Shown in pieces: positions 41,501 through 49,972 of a DNA stretch of 64,000 nt. The notes beneath the pieces were generated by a model. That model searched no databases. It saw only the letters and a program-made list of their open reading frames with translations, and was not told the origin of the DNA. Position 1 is the first letter of the stretch, and each line of letters starts with the position of its first letter. The translations under genes and the position numbers were made by a program. Source of the DNA: Flectonema sp. DT1601 (lineage: Eukaryota; Euglenozoa; Diplonemea; Diplonemida; Diplonemidae); contig OZ025822.1 of assembly GCA_964019425.1 (NCBI GenBank), positions 806,001 through 870,000 of the forward strand, read 5' to 3'.

Positions 41501-44044
41501 TATAGCACTTCAGGCTTACTCTCAGCAGGTGCTTCAGTTGATGCTTTATACCTGACAGCTAACGGAGACCCTCCTGTGTCGATTACGGTATTAGCACTTA
41601 GAAATTATAAAGCTGTGACAACACCGTTTACCTCTTCATGGGAATGTATTGGATGTGGTAGTGGTAGTAATAGTGACTTGTCAGGTACTGGAAGTGTCTT
41701 TCAAATTTCAAGAGGGGACTTCGCTGTGGGTACACATGATTTAAAAATATCCATAACACATAACGGAGAACAATCAGTGACGTGGATCACTATTACAGCA
41801 GCATCTGGTTCTGGTCCTGGAGCTATAATAAAGTCACCAGATTTTCCTGGTATTGCAACGATTGATTCTACCGCGACTTACTCTTTAGTCGTTTATTCGA
41901 CTACTGGAAATCAATCAAATTGGAAATGGAATGTAGCCCCAACACCAACCGATACTATTATTGCCAACACCAGTATTTTCACTGCGATGAATGTTTTTAC
42001 TGAATCGACAAGTTATGATCTTACAGCAGAGAGTAGTGCTTTTTCTTTTAAAAGAAAGTTATCAACGTTTCCCTTACCATCAGGGGGAACATGTGTTGTA
42101 TCCCCTGACAGCGGAATAGCTAACACAGACCGACATGAGATTTTATGTTCTGGTTGGACAGTTGTCAGTTCTAGCGATTCGTTGCCTCCATTTCAATCAA
42201 CGACATTAGAGTACAAGTATAAAAGAGTTACTGGTTCTCGTGAACAAGACTTGTCAGGTGGTTGGCGTCGTTCATCATCATTTACTACTCAGTTAGGGTC
42301 GTATCCGAACTCTCAGAGTGCTGAAATAATTGTTTACATTAGACCTTTATATTCAAAGGGTGAGGGGGTTCGTATTTCAAATTTAGTCGTCACTTTCATT
42401 GGATCTCCGACCGGCAATTCAACAACACCAGCGACTGCTCTACAAAACGGTGATTTAGAACTGGCTATTGCTCTTACATTTGATGAAATCTTCGGTAAAA
42501 GTGGTGCTTCTTATCAACAACTTGCGGAGTTGGTTCCTTTAGTAAATTCTGAAGGTCAGGTAAACCAATTGTTGGGTATTTATTGCGCTATTGTGGGTGT
42601 TAATGCGGCAGGTAACACAACATTGGTATCGCTTGTGTCATCACTTGCGGGTTTGGTTGAAAAATTATCGACCGTTGGGGCGTCAGCTGACTCTCGCAAA
42701 TGTGCGATTTCTGGAACTGGAAAACTTTTCAGCCTCATCGGTAATAACAGCAACACAGGTCTGACTTCACCAAATGGTCAGCTGATTTCAACAGCACATA
42801 ATATGCTCTCTCTTGGTCCGAAAAATGGAATGCAAGAACTCTACACATCCGGACAGTTAACAATATCGTACTACTCAATGTTATATAAACAAGGTAACTC
42901 AATGATAAACTCTCCATTTAAAGATCAGACAAGAGGAAGTCAGATAACAGTAAGTATGGTTCCATTATCGTCAATAGATAATAATGTCCTACACAACTTT
43001 GGTGTAAGTGACTGGGAAAGATATCCATCTGGTCCTGACACGATGTTGAAGGTTAACGGTATTGACATAAGCCATAATATAGCTTCTCATGTTGTTGGGG
43101 TTGTTGTTCAGACTGCTGATGGCGTTCAGAAATCTGGTGAGTTTGAAATTGCTACGGAAATGGTTTCATCTTCGATCAACTCACAAAATGGTCATCGAGC
43201 AGCATACTATTCCTCAACTGGAGAATGGCTACAAGACGGTCTTACTTTAAAAGATGTTTCCGGAAATATTGGATCGTTCTCTTCATCTCATTTGACCGAT
43301 TTCGCGGTTTTCGAAGCTCCTGCAACACCCCAACCAGGAACGTCATCCGACGATGATGATCTCCCTTGGTGGGTTTGGTTATTTGTTGTTCTATCAATAT
43401 GTCTGTGTTGTATGATGATGATTTATTGTATTTATGTTTATAGAACAAAGAAAAGGAAGAATAAAAAAGACAAAGACATTGACAGTAACGAACCCAACTC
43501 AAAAACCACAAAAGACATGGCAACCGATACTACTGGAATTATTGAAAGAGAAGAAACACCAAGTACGGTTGGTAATTCAGTTACAAAAAGAGGAAGTGAT
43601 GATTTGCTTATTCCAAGTAGTAGTAGAGACTTGTCACCGTCATCCCGAAGACGGAGGGGTAAGTATGATTTTTATGAATATGATGAAGGAAAGAACCCGA
43701 TTGAGAGTGCATTTCCTCCTCAGCCTGTTCAACCTCCTCCACAACAACCATTTCAACCACAGACGTCTGTTCAGCTACTGAATTCATTTATTAGTCCAGG
43801 GAATGATGAAGTAGTTCATTCATCGTTGTCATCACCTTCTTCTCCAGTTCGATCAATCTTAAAGCCTCCATCTGAGCCTCCAGTACCTCTGAGTCTGACT
43901 GGAACGGCAAAAACAATGTCTCCGCCACCTTCTGTTATTACGACTGTCAAAACTTTTCCTCCTCCGACCGTTAAAACTGTTGCTCCTCCGACCGTTAAAA
44001 CTGTTGCTCCTCCTCCTGTTGGATCTACAAAGACGCAAATGTAG
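35591..44044 (+). CDS. giant REJ-domain surface receptor with 13 extracellular repeats
   Basis: One intronless ORF of 2817 residues. Signal peptide (IFKLVFLTHILSSVVYGG); then 13 tandem modules of 100-150 residues, each opening 'FTEDxVRxGG...TLxLxGDTW' and containing 'GFNxRKxxLI', 'DxxYDIxxxExVxIxIP' and 'SGxxP' (about residues 27-1640); then an Ig-like segment (about 1646-1760); then a REJ region (about 1770-2170). Near residues 2537-2575, AYYSSTGEWL ... SHLTDFAVF resembles a GPS motif of GAIN domains but lacks its cysteines. One membrane span follows (WWVWLFVVLSICLCCMMMIY, about 2593), then a 200-residue Ser/Pro-rich cytosolic tail with repeated PPTVKTVA. No PLAT or channel part follows, so it resembles single-span sea urchin REJ receptors more than polycystins. 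A cell-surface adhesion or gamete/prey recognition role is inferred. Confidence 0.88.
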   Translation: MHGGVVIFKLVFLTHILSSVVYGGTVTLTPAAYTFTEDNVRAGGVRFTLTLVGDTWIAGQQASVISGLQGSGVDGNGWNSRRDMIATASTSGTAMVISIGPDSIFDTSVVDDVVIDIPSSAVTSNTKPVSSGGQLKVTIQPTAGTLSFELLVNNIINTGRTVTEQVLNSGSVPVAIRLTLQRGETWKVLQDNDDRLSMIEGMSGSLVLPEAWDDRKTVIIPDSSSFAVSSDAQVLTVQFSPDSIFDIASQESVTVSLPGPSYPSTLFLTNLKPSGQPWSFTITPTVSTITLMPSPLATDEGVVRRGGFSFTLRLSGWEKWVVPVNIPTLQAAMVSSTSEANGFNARKTTLIQSATTQASGRELLITMSADSIYDIANNEVVTINIPGSMLQSTLQPISSSSILTIRPLTGTWDLTLLKGGTTMTEDEVRAGGQRVILDLSGDTWSPGACTSIINSISSTMMISSSFISRRGTITPISSCSTTGSRMEISFVADMMYDIASAENLQITVPASAVSSSLVPTPASKQIVIVPSAGSLVLLPQTFTEDELVSGTATITIELTGGETWASGQQDNIVRALVSMTNSQNGFNARKNFFLDSSRIMITPQLVTIPIGTDDVFDIDEQQTVEMNLGGFLFQSSTAPPGTPSFTITPIRGRLLPVPLEFGESAIRRGGFELDLTLLNSRESWITDQVVKDTLLSSLTATLSEPFGFAQRKDILIAAKLVSFDPSKQNATIRLSPDVEYDISMNETVSLALAPGMFASGLVPDTLAPLTITIYPEAAIISLEDMPCIAENNIRDGTATISLLLSEGESWKDLPSVIAGFSSSSTSPNGFNSRRNVILPNDASTAVIDPANPQRLIISFNADNQYDVTVDDEIMITISGNAVASGIEPVPNTNPGWTSPLRFCIGPAVTNITVGSQVFTETELRQGGACLTMELGLGETWNTIDRSSWITSMNSDQSVIQTFGWRSRKDALIPSTTSISGRTNVMCFAADVIYDITRNETISVLIPSQAVSSGIAPPQPFTFIIQVVIGVVRMVLPTSFEESITRLGGARITLLLEEESWVDPPPATSITTGFMCDGVTSQGFNSRKNILLTSASYRVNAQEMRIHLSQDNSFEISETENCVINLPGDSTASGLSPTGELNFTIEPNLVYNVAGNASFTDAEIRTGSAVLDIALDNDQWAASGELILISAFTSDRSTLQEPNGFNARKSRLLPLSGLQFINDHLLRVSLQADPEFKNCRMETVIIDVPAAVVQSGRKPTVLPRGFNLTFTIIPTAKAVVDYSSSVTSTSGSIQFNETQFRTGEATFSLTITDGNWSQNAAQQILQSSTGSLNNSASWDGWKLEMFNSIISGTTLTFIAKPTPLYDIPSTEIVQLNVPDIAIGCGAIKTTTALMLTVSATPGVVTVDCSKGLLFTDWEIRQGLVHLSLIIAGDTWTDSFGELAAGMTSNSTFPTGFSGLRSRLILIPGSFSVNLNILNITMQPVSQYRIGETEEIDITIPTSMMLSGMAPGVSGCPLKFTILPGRGRVSSSPSYVTDDMIRDGGFKLIISILGDDWDSSLNKANFLSNWNVVNDSSPSGFDANRADIFQLPGALVIGSSSQTIEILFSSARSFLITSEEDLQLFITSESIVGKKPPLDSPISLQITLGNQGIRFAPTGSLFDAPGQTRTLDGSVVVPEIIIELIDSRGNRDTTLSRSSVSVSARNAAVMLNDTKAPIVNGVAIFKNLRFFTYPTDTVLIFTVDSSAGVAATNTQLESGLVTVTGSGTPIPVLPPTPGGPTGSLNTILAPIPFLDQCNTSIIIDASLTNNPAGDLFVWSTRSTSALIQIQVSSFSGPKVAVNGITLLQEVGSHDICVTVATETACQTLEIRGNSAPAVMIDSGSTIFHAASEPLVIRSYPLDDSVRCDSSSRDLNSIYSYTWTSDDGLSIPSESTSQLQLPPNTLTPGSAYGFTVTACPKNSNICKKGRVVVYSTSGLLSAGASVDALYLTANGDPPVSITVLALRNYKAVTTPFTSSWECIGCGSGSNSDLSGTGSVFQISRGDFAVGTHDLKISITHNGEQSVTWITITAASGSGPGAIIKSPDFPGIATIDSTATYSLVVYSTTGNQSNWKWNVAPTPTDTIIANTSIFTAMNVFTESTSYDLTAESSAFSFKRKLSTFPLPSGGTCVVSPDSGIANTDRHEILCSGWTVVSSSDSLPPFQSTTLEYKYKRVTGSREQDLSGGWRRSSSFTTQLGSYPNSQSAEIIVYIRPLYSKGEGVRISNLVVTFIGSPTGNSTTPATALQNGDLELAIALTFDEIFGKSGASYQQLAELVPLVNSEGQVNQLLGIYCAIVGVNAAGNTTLVSLVSSLAGLVEKLSTVGASADSRKCAISGTGKLFSLIGNNSNTGLTSPNGQLISTAHNMLSLGPKNGMQELYTSGQLTISYYSMLYKQGNSMINSPFKDQTRGSQITVSMVPLSSIDNNVLHNFGVSDWERYPSGPDTMLKVNGIDISHNIASHVVGVVVQTADGVQKSGEFEIATEMVSSSINSQNGHRAAYYSSTGEWLQDGLTLKDVSGNIGSFSSSHLTDFAVFEAPATPQPGTSSDDDDLPWWVWLFVVLSICLCCMMMIYCIYVYRTKKRKNKKDKDIDSNEPNSKTTKDMATDTTGIIEREETPSTVGNSVTKRGSDDLLIPSSSRDLSPSSRRRRGKYDFYEYDEGKNPIESAFPPQPVQPPPQQPFQPQTSVQLLNSFISPGNDEVVHSSLSSPSSPVRSILKPPSEPPVPLSLTGTAKTMSPPPSVITTVKTFPPPTVKTVAPPTVKTVAPPPVGSTKTQM

Positions 44045-44551
44045 TCTAAAGTAGTTCTTTAGTTTTGGATAAGTTTTTTTTTAATTAGTGTTTTGATGTA
44101 CGTCACGTATGATTCTCAAGGTTATTAACTCAAAGAGACGTCACTTTGTACTTGTGATCTTAATCAAAAAAAAAGATGTGTAAACCTGTAGTTAGTTAGT
44201 TGTAGATTTTAATATTAAAAAGTATAATTGGTTCGTTGTCAATTTTTGTCATTTCTTTCTTTATTTGTTTGTTTTTATTTATTATATTAAACTTATTATT
44301 TAGTTTTTTTTTTTTTTCTTCTTACTACTCATTCCATATACATTATTTAGCTTTAGTTTGGCCAAACTAGCTTACTTACTGTTGTACGCTGTAAGAAAAA
44401 AAATTACTATTGATAATCTCGTAGTTAAGTCTTTTTCTCTGTAAACAGAAGATAATATGGAAAACGGTATTACTGTCTTTGTTGTTTTTTCAAATGTTAA
44501 GTCTTTCTTTTCTCACATTGATAGATTTAAAAAAAAAAAACTCTCCTCGTG
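44045..44551. other. intergenic region with 16-bp perfect palindrome
   Basis: AT-rich. TAGTTTGGCCAAACTA at 44354-44369 is a perfect 16-base palindrome. An A run lies directly before the LanC-like start. No ORF of note. Confidence 0.5.
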
Positions 44552-45919
44552 ATGTCGGGGAATGAAGAATTAAATCAGAGTGGAATTCTCCGACAATGTG
44601 CCAACCATTTGAAACAATTTTTTACAAGTTTTCAAGACATGAAGCGCTATGCTACTAATTGTGGTTTACCCACCACACCACCAACAGAAGAGCAATTACG
44701 ATTGCTGGCTTCTGAGTGCTTGAAGGACGCGGAGAAGTTTATTTTAGAAAAGTCTGTCAGAACATCAACAAACAGAAGGAAAGAAGACATGTCAATCTAC
44801 ACGGGACTTGGTGGGTTCGCTGTCGCGTTATCACGAAGTGGTAGAAACATACCTGAACATGTTGAACTGGCTAAGAAATGTATTGCTGTTGCTGAGGGTC
44901 ACTCATCGTATCAGTATGTTTTTATTATTATTATTATTTATATTGGTTAGCTAGAATAAGTAATCTAAACAAACCAACACAGAAGTGATGACTACATTAG
45001 TTATTACATTGGTAGACAAGGAATCATAACAGTGAAGGCAGAGATAGCATCGTTCGAAAATGACACCAACACTCTGCGATCATGTGTTCGATCACTTTGT
45101 TTGATACCAAAAAATATATCATCCACTGAAGATGAACTGTTATTGGGAAAAGCAGGTTTTCTTTATTGCATTTTAAAAGTTCGAACTTTAAAGGGAATCG
45201 AACCGGAGTCGATGAAACTATTGAATGATACGGCGACAGTAGTGGCTAACCTACTGCTTGATGATTCAAAAACTCATTCAAAAGACAAACAGTACTTGCA
45301 GTACGAGTGTTATGGTACGCTATACTGTGGAGCTGCACATGGAACTGTTGGTGTGTTGCATGTCTTATTACACGCTTGGGATTTATTAAAAATAAAAGAT
45401 AAAGACAAAGTCGTTCACACTTTGAAAAAAATTCTATCCTCAAAAGAGTCCGGCAAAAATTTACCAATGGCAATCGGAGAGAGCGATGCCTCAATATATC
45501 ACTGGTGTCATGGTGCCCCAGGATTAATACCCGTCTTGATTACAGCTTCGAGAGTCTTGGAAGACGATTCTTATTTAAAAGAGGCGATAGCACTGGCACC
45601 TGTAGTCGCAAAATTTGGTCTCGTTTTAAAGGGAAATTCATTGTGTCATGGCATTGCTGGGAATGCGTATGCTTTTTTATCGCTTTACAAGGCTACTAAT
45701 AATGTTGAGTTTCTCACTTTGGCACATCAGTTTTATCACGCAATGTCAAACTCAACTATTCAATCATCGATTGCTAAACATCCAGTTAGCCAACGTAAAG
45801 TTATTGGAATTCCAGACATGCCGTATTCATTAATGGAGGGTAGTGCTGGTGTTGCGTGTTTTGCAATCGATTTGTTGGATCCGCTGAAGGCTGCATTCCC
45901 TGGATGGGAGATAGAATGA
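44552..45919 (+). CDS. LanC-like protein (LANCL family)
   Basis: Exons 44552-44913 and 44983-45919 (69-bp intron, GTATGT...CCAACACAG) give 432 residues, the usual LANCL length. LANCL proteins are zinc-binding alpha/alpha barrels; mammalian members add glutathione to dehydroamino acids in damaged proteins. The family motifs are all present in order: GLGGFAVAL, YCGAAHGTVGVLH, YHWCHGAPG and LCHGIAGNAYAF, the last two supplying the Cys, Cys and His zinc ligands, then PYSLMEGSAGVACF near the C-terminus and DLLDPLKAAFPGWE as the typical ending. The start is ATG 44552; the preceding GTG is not used. No targeting signal, so cytosolic or peripheral membrane. Confidence 0.94.
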
Positions 45920-46392
45920 AGGTCCAACTGTTAGATCCAGTACTGACTTCTTACTAGCGATGTTATTTGATTATATATTCTTGTTCTTGGTGTTGTTCTC
46001 TCCATTTCATGTCGGGGAGGAGGAGGGCAGTATTGCAGGAGGCAATGTGTTTTTTTTTTTTTCTTTTTTGCATCTTTAGTACACTATTTTATAACAATAC
46101 TCGCATTTCTATCCTACATTTCTGATTCCTATTCTGAAAACAAATTACAATCTCATGTGAAAGGTTTATTAACCTTCTTTATAACCCTAACCTGTAACCT
46201 GTTCAGTGATCTACTTGTTGTTAGTAGTCTCTTGTGAAGGTCTGTAACTACACTAACATTGTTAATGTTTAGGTAGTGTTCTTGTCTTTGAGTATTTTAA
46301 AGTTTATTATTGTTTTCTACATTGTTATAATTATCATCATCCCATTCCCATGAAGATCTGACGAGATAAAAAAAAAAAAAAAAAAAAAAAAA
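45920..46392. other. intergenic region ending in a genomic poly-A leader
   Basis: Unremarkable 3' UTR sequence, then an uninterrupted run of about 25 A touching the next start codon. No repeats or ORFs of note. Confidence 0.5.
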
Positions 46393-47478
46393 ATGGAAGA
46401 AATCTTCTCAAATTTAGTTACGGTAGACTCGATTGATATCCGACTTGAGGATATGACAAATGATCGGGTGGGTGAACTTATTATATGGATGGAAAAAGAA
46501 AATCGGGATTTCAAAAAACTACGAGAGATAGACTTGGGAAATAACACTATTGAAGGACCTGATCTTGGAAAGGTTGCTGAGTTGCTTACAAAAGCGAATA
46601 AGGCAGATGATTTTGATATACGTGCTAACAAGATTGGAAAGGAGGGGATCTACTGCTTACAAGAATCGCTCATAAACATGACAAACATAAAAATACTTTC
46701 CCTAGACTCATGCTCACTGTGGGATTACGGAGCAGAAGTAGCCGCCAACTGCGCTGAACAAATGCCGTCATTACAAACACTTCGCTTGGTTGACAATTTC
46801 ATAACTGATGTTGGAGCTAAAAATATAGCTTCACTAATCTCAAAAAATACACCTTTAAGGGAACTTTATATCGACTACAATAAGATTGGTGATGTCGGAG
46901 TGGCTCATATCGTGTCAGCTCTTCCGAAAAACAAAAACATAAAATTGATTGGACTCGGTGACAATTCTATAACGTGTGAAGGATGCTCTGCTATATCTGA
47001 GTTCTTTAAATTATCCAAAGGTGGAGTCATTCACATGGACCTGTCAGTCAATGATATCGAAGAGAGAGGAGCAGACATCCTCTCTGAAGGATTGGCACAC
47101 AACACAACCCTACGATCACTAGATATGGGAGCCAATCCTCTGTTGTCGATGGGTGCTGCAGCAATGTGTAAATTCTTATCAACAAACAACACGATGCGAA
47201 AGTTAGACTTGACGAACCTTCACATGGGAGATGAAGCCACAGATTCTATCTGTGAGAGTATAAAAAACAATAAAACAATTATTGACATCGTTATGCTCTT
47301 GAACGAAGAAATGCAAATGGTTAATAAAGAAAAAATAGCCGTAACGTATTTTGCTAACCGAGAGAGATTGGAAGAAATGAAAAAACTTCAACAAGAGAAG
47401 AGTTCAAAATTCACACCGGCATTCATTATAACAGTTGTTGTTGTTGTCGTTGCGGTATTCATGAACTTCTACTTGTGA
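46393..47478 (+). CDS. leucine-rich-repeat protein with C-terminal membrane anchor
   Basis: 361 residues, no intron. Eight or so LRRs of the RanGAP/ribonuclease-inhibitor type (28-residue rhythm) fill residues 45-290, for example LREIDLGNNTIEG, LRLVDNFITDVGAKN, LRELYIDYNKIGDVG, LRSLDMGANPLLSMG and MRKLDLTNLHMGDEA. A charged linker (LEEMKKLQQEKSSK) precedes a C-terminal hydrophobic segment (FIITVVVVVVAVFMNFYL), giving a tail-anchored topology with the LRRs in the cytosol. No catalytic or nucleotide-binding domain. An adaptor role on the ER, mitochondrial or flagellar membrane is inferred. The ATG follows a run of about 25 A. Confidence 0.9.
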   Translation: MEEIFSNLVTVDSIDIRLEDMTNDRVGELIIWMEKENRDFKKLREIDLGNNTIEGPDLGKVAELLTKANKADDFDIRANKIGKEGIYCLQESLINMTNIKILSLDSCSLWDYGAEVAANCAEQMPSLQTLRLVDNFITDVGAKNIASLISKNTPLRELYIDYNKIGDVGVAHIVSALPKNKNIKLIGLGDNSITCEGCSAISEFFKLSKGGVIHMDLSVNDIEERGADILSEGLAHNTTLRSLDMGANPLLSMGAAAMCKFLSTNNTMRKLDLTNLHMGDEATDSICESIKNNKTIIDIVMLLNEEMQMVNKEKIAVTYFANRERLEEMKKLQQEKSSKFTPAFIITVVVVVVAVFMNFYL

Positions 47479-47883
47479 GCCTTCGAGAAAAAAAAAAAAC
47501 AACCTGAAAATTGATATTTTCCAAACAGAATAGGGTTATTTTGTGATACCTTTTTTTTTTTTTTTTTGGCTTAGTTCTTAGAAAACAAGAAAAAAAAAAA
47601 TAAAAAAAAAAATAAAAATAAAATAAAAAATAATTACCATATTATTATTACGCTAATTAATCAAAGTTGGAGTTGTGGTATCTGTTGACGCATGGGATAC
47701 AATTGTATATCAAACTCAGACATTGTTAGTGAAAAATAGTCATTCCATTCCTTTCTGTAAACAAAACAGGGTGAAAAAATGAAATTTCATAAAATTAGAA
47801 ATGTTAATGTGACTTCCTTTCTGTTTTTTTAATTTTACAGCTATTCTAGATTTCGGTAACAGTACACATCCCCCTATCCCATA
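47479..47883. other. intergenic region
   Basis: A/T homopolymers around 47550-47640. The acceptor TTTAATTTTACAG ends near 47840, about 43 bases before the exonuclease start. No other feature is seen. Confidence 0.5.
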
Positions 47884-49026
47884 ATGCCCTGCGCTGCTGA
47901 TATGATGTGGAATCCATCAATCGAATACGAGAGTTGGTATCCACCACACGTTGAGAGAGAAAAGACCAGAAATGGTGAATCTGAAATGATGGGAACAAAT
48001 GTTAAAGCCAGTGAAGAAGATGTAAGTGTCGGGACTAAAGGAGTTCATGAATATGCGAATCAGCTTCCAGCACCAGATGTGTATTTATGTTTAGACGTGG
48101 AGGCTACTTGTGATGGGACTGTTCAGGGAGGACAACGTAGATTTCTTCAAAACTTTGAAAATGAAATAATCGAACTACCAGTTGACGTCATCTGCGGTAA
48201 GACAGGAAAGAATCTCTCCGACCTTTACCAGGGATGGAGATTTCACACATACGTTTCTCCTGAGACAGGTCCGAGTGAATTCTGCACATCACTCACAGGT
48301 ATTGATGAAGAGACTTTATCAGGTGCACCTGGTTTACAGGAAGCACTACGTCGATTTGAATCTTGGCTTCACCGTAGAAATATGGTCCCGTGGCCGTATG
48401 CGAACCCTTCATTAGGAGAACTTAACTGTATCTGGATTACAGACGGAAATTGGGATTTTGGAAAATTCTTGTGGAACGACACTCAGCGTAAGGGTGTTCC
48501 ATTTCCTGTTGCATGCACTTCATGGTGTGACATCAGAGAGGCGTTTTCAGCAACATGGCCTCAGACAATTCTAAAAGCACCGATTCTACAAAACATGGTT
48601 AAAGGAGTCGGGTTAACGTGGACAGGAAAACCTCACAGGGGACACGTTGATACAAAGAACTTAGCAGCTTTGGTTTCTGTTGTACTGAAGTGTAATCCGA
48701 CATCGTTGTTACCTTCAAGGTGTATTCCTTATTCATTAATTCAAGGACAGTTCGACTCATATTATCATTCTAGAATGCGGCATGAGTATCCTCCAACACA
48801 ATTCATTCCATCATATCATCACCACCATCCTGTTCCGAACCATTCAGTATCGATGGTGTCAGCGCCTTATGACTATTACACTCACAAGTCTTATTTATGT
48901 GTTGGAGATTACATACCGCAAAGACATTCTGGTGGACACTCTCACAGACGTAGCAGAGTCCCAACAGCTTCAGCTCATGCAACCCCAGCAACAGCAGTAG
49001 CAGTTACTAATAAAAAACGAAGGTGA
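47884..49026 (+). CDS. ERI1-type 3'-5' exoribonuclease (DEDDh)
   Basis: 380 residues, no intron. Residues about 65-265 form the exonuclease: VYLCLDVEATCDG (Asp and Glu of Exo I), NEIIELPVDVI, FCTSLTGIDEETL, WITDGNWDFGKFLW (Asp of Exo II) and KPHRGHVDTKNLAALV (His and Asp of Exo III). This is the ERI1/ERI3/SDN-like order, with all catalytic residues present. No SAP domain or zinc finger accompanies it. The C-terminal 110 residues are His/Tyr/Pro-rich and disordered (SYHHHHPVPNH), ending in basic TNKKRR. ERI1 relatives trim 5.8S rRNA, histone mRNA or siRNA; which applies here cannot be told. The start is the first ATG of the frame. Confidence 0.9.
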   Translation: MPCAADMMWNPSIEYESWYPPHVEREKTRNGESEMMGTNVKASEEDVSVGTKGVHEYANQLPAPDVYLCLDVEATCDGTVQGGQRRFLQNFENEIIELPVDVICGKTGKNLSDLYQGWRFHTYVSPETGPSEFCTSLTGIDEETLSGAPGLQEALRRFESWLHRRNMVPWPYANPSLGELNCIWITDGNWDFGKFLWNDTQRKGVPFPVACTSWCDIREAFSATWPQTILKAPILQNMVKGVGLTWTGKPHRGHVDTKNLAALVSVVLKCNPTSLLPSRCIPYSLIQGQFDSYYHSRMRHEYPPTQFIPSYHHHHPVPNHSVSMVSAPYDYYTHKSYLCVGDYIPQRHSGGHSHRRSRVPTASAHATPATAVAVTNKKRR

Positions 49027-49937
49027 TAACACTCATCGGGAAATGACTTCCTACTCTGTGATTGCATAACAAAGGCTGTACTGAAGTAAGGTGCCGTAAC
49101 TCATTCTCGACTGCAGGATATATTATTACTAAAGTTGCTTACGATTTTTCTATTGGTGGTTTTTTGTATGTTCTTTTGGTCGAGGATTGACAAAATCGAA
49201 AAAAAAATATGAACGAAAATTAAAGAATAAAAAAAAGGAAACATAATTATCCCATATCGAATCGGAGAAAATATTATTATTTCTTTTAGTTATTGAATTG
49301 TTCAAAGGAAGAGTATTTCAAGAAATGGAGGGAGTCAGGGCCTACTTTTTGTACAAGATATAATTTTTCTCTTCTCACTAAAAAAGTACTGACTAACTCA
49401 GAATTAGACAACAAGGGCGCCTCAGTAGTTACAGATCGAGGGTACCTTCACCAGGCACCCTCACTTCGGAAAGCTATTCCAAGCAAGGGTTTCCAGAAAG
49501 GGAGGGACTTTTCCTGGAAGCACTTTTCTTCTGAGCACAGCTTCATAGGACTTTGCTCTAGAAAAGTACTGTTTTCAGTTGTTAAATTTCTTTTGGCGAG
49601 AGAAGGGAGGAAAGAGAGGGAAAAAAAAAAAAAAAAAAAAAAAAAAGCTTTGCTCTTTTTTATTCGTTTTCGACGTGGTGTGTGTAATCCTTGTAGTGGG
49701 TACGGCAGAAAATAAAATAAAAAAACTTTTTAATAAAAAAAAAAAAAAATGAAAATAATTTAGGGATCGGCCAGCTTCTCACAATTCTATCTCGAGACCT
49801 CCGCGATGGTACAAATCCCAGTTAGGTGGGTTGGTGACCTTCGCTGTGATTTTCTTTCTTCTTTCTTTCTACCAGCAAGATATTGTGACAAAAAAAAAAA
49901 AAAAAAAAAAGTGAAGGAATAAAAAAAACGAGAACAG

Positions 49938-49972
<35 letters not shown>

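Noticed and set aside
45190-45215. GGAATCGAACCGGAG resembles a reversed tRNA T arm.
   Set aside because: It lies inside the LanC-like coding exon (GIEPES) and no cloverleaf can be formed.
49293-49715. 140-codon + strand ORF in the gene desert.
   Set aside because: Starts at TTG with no ATG near its head, ends in poly-Lys from an A run, and has no recognised domain. A degraded gene cannot be excluded.
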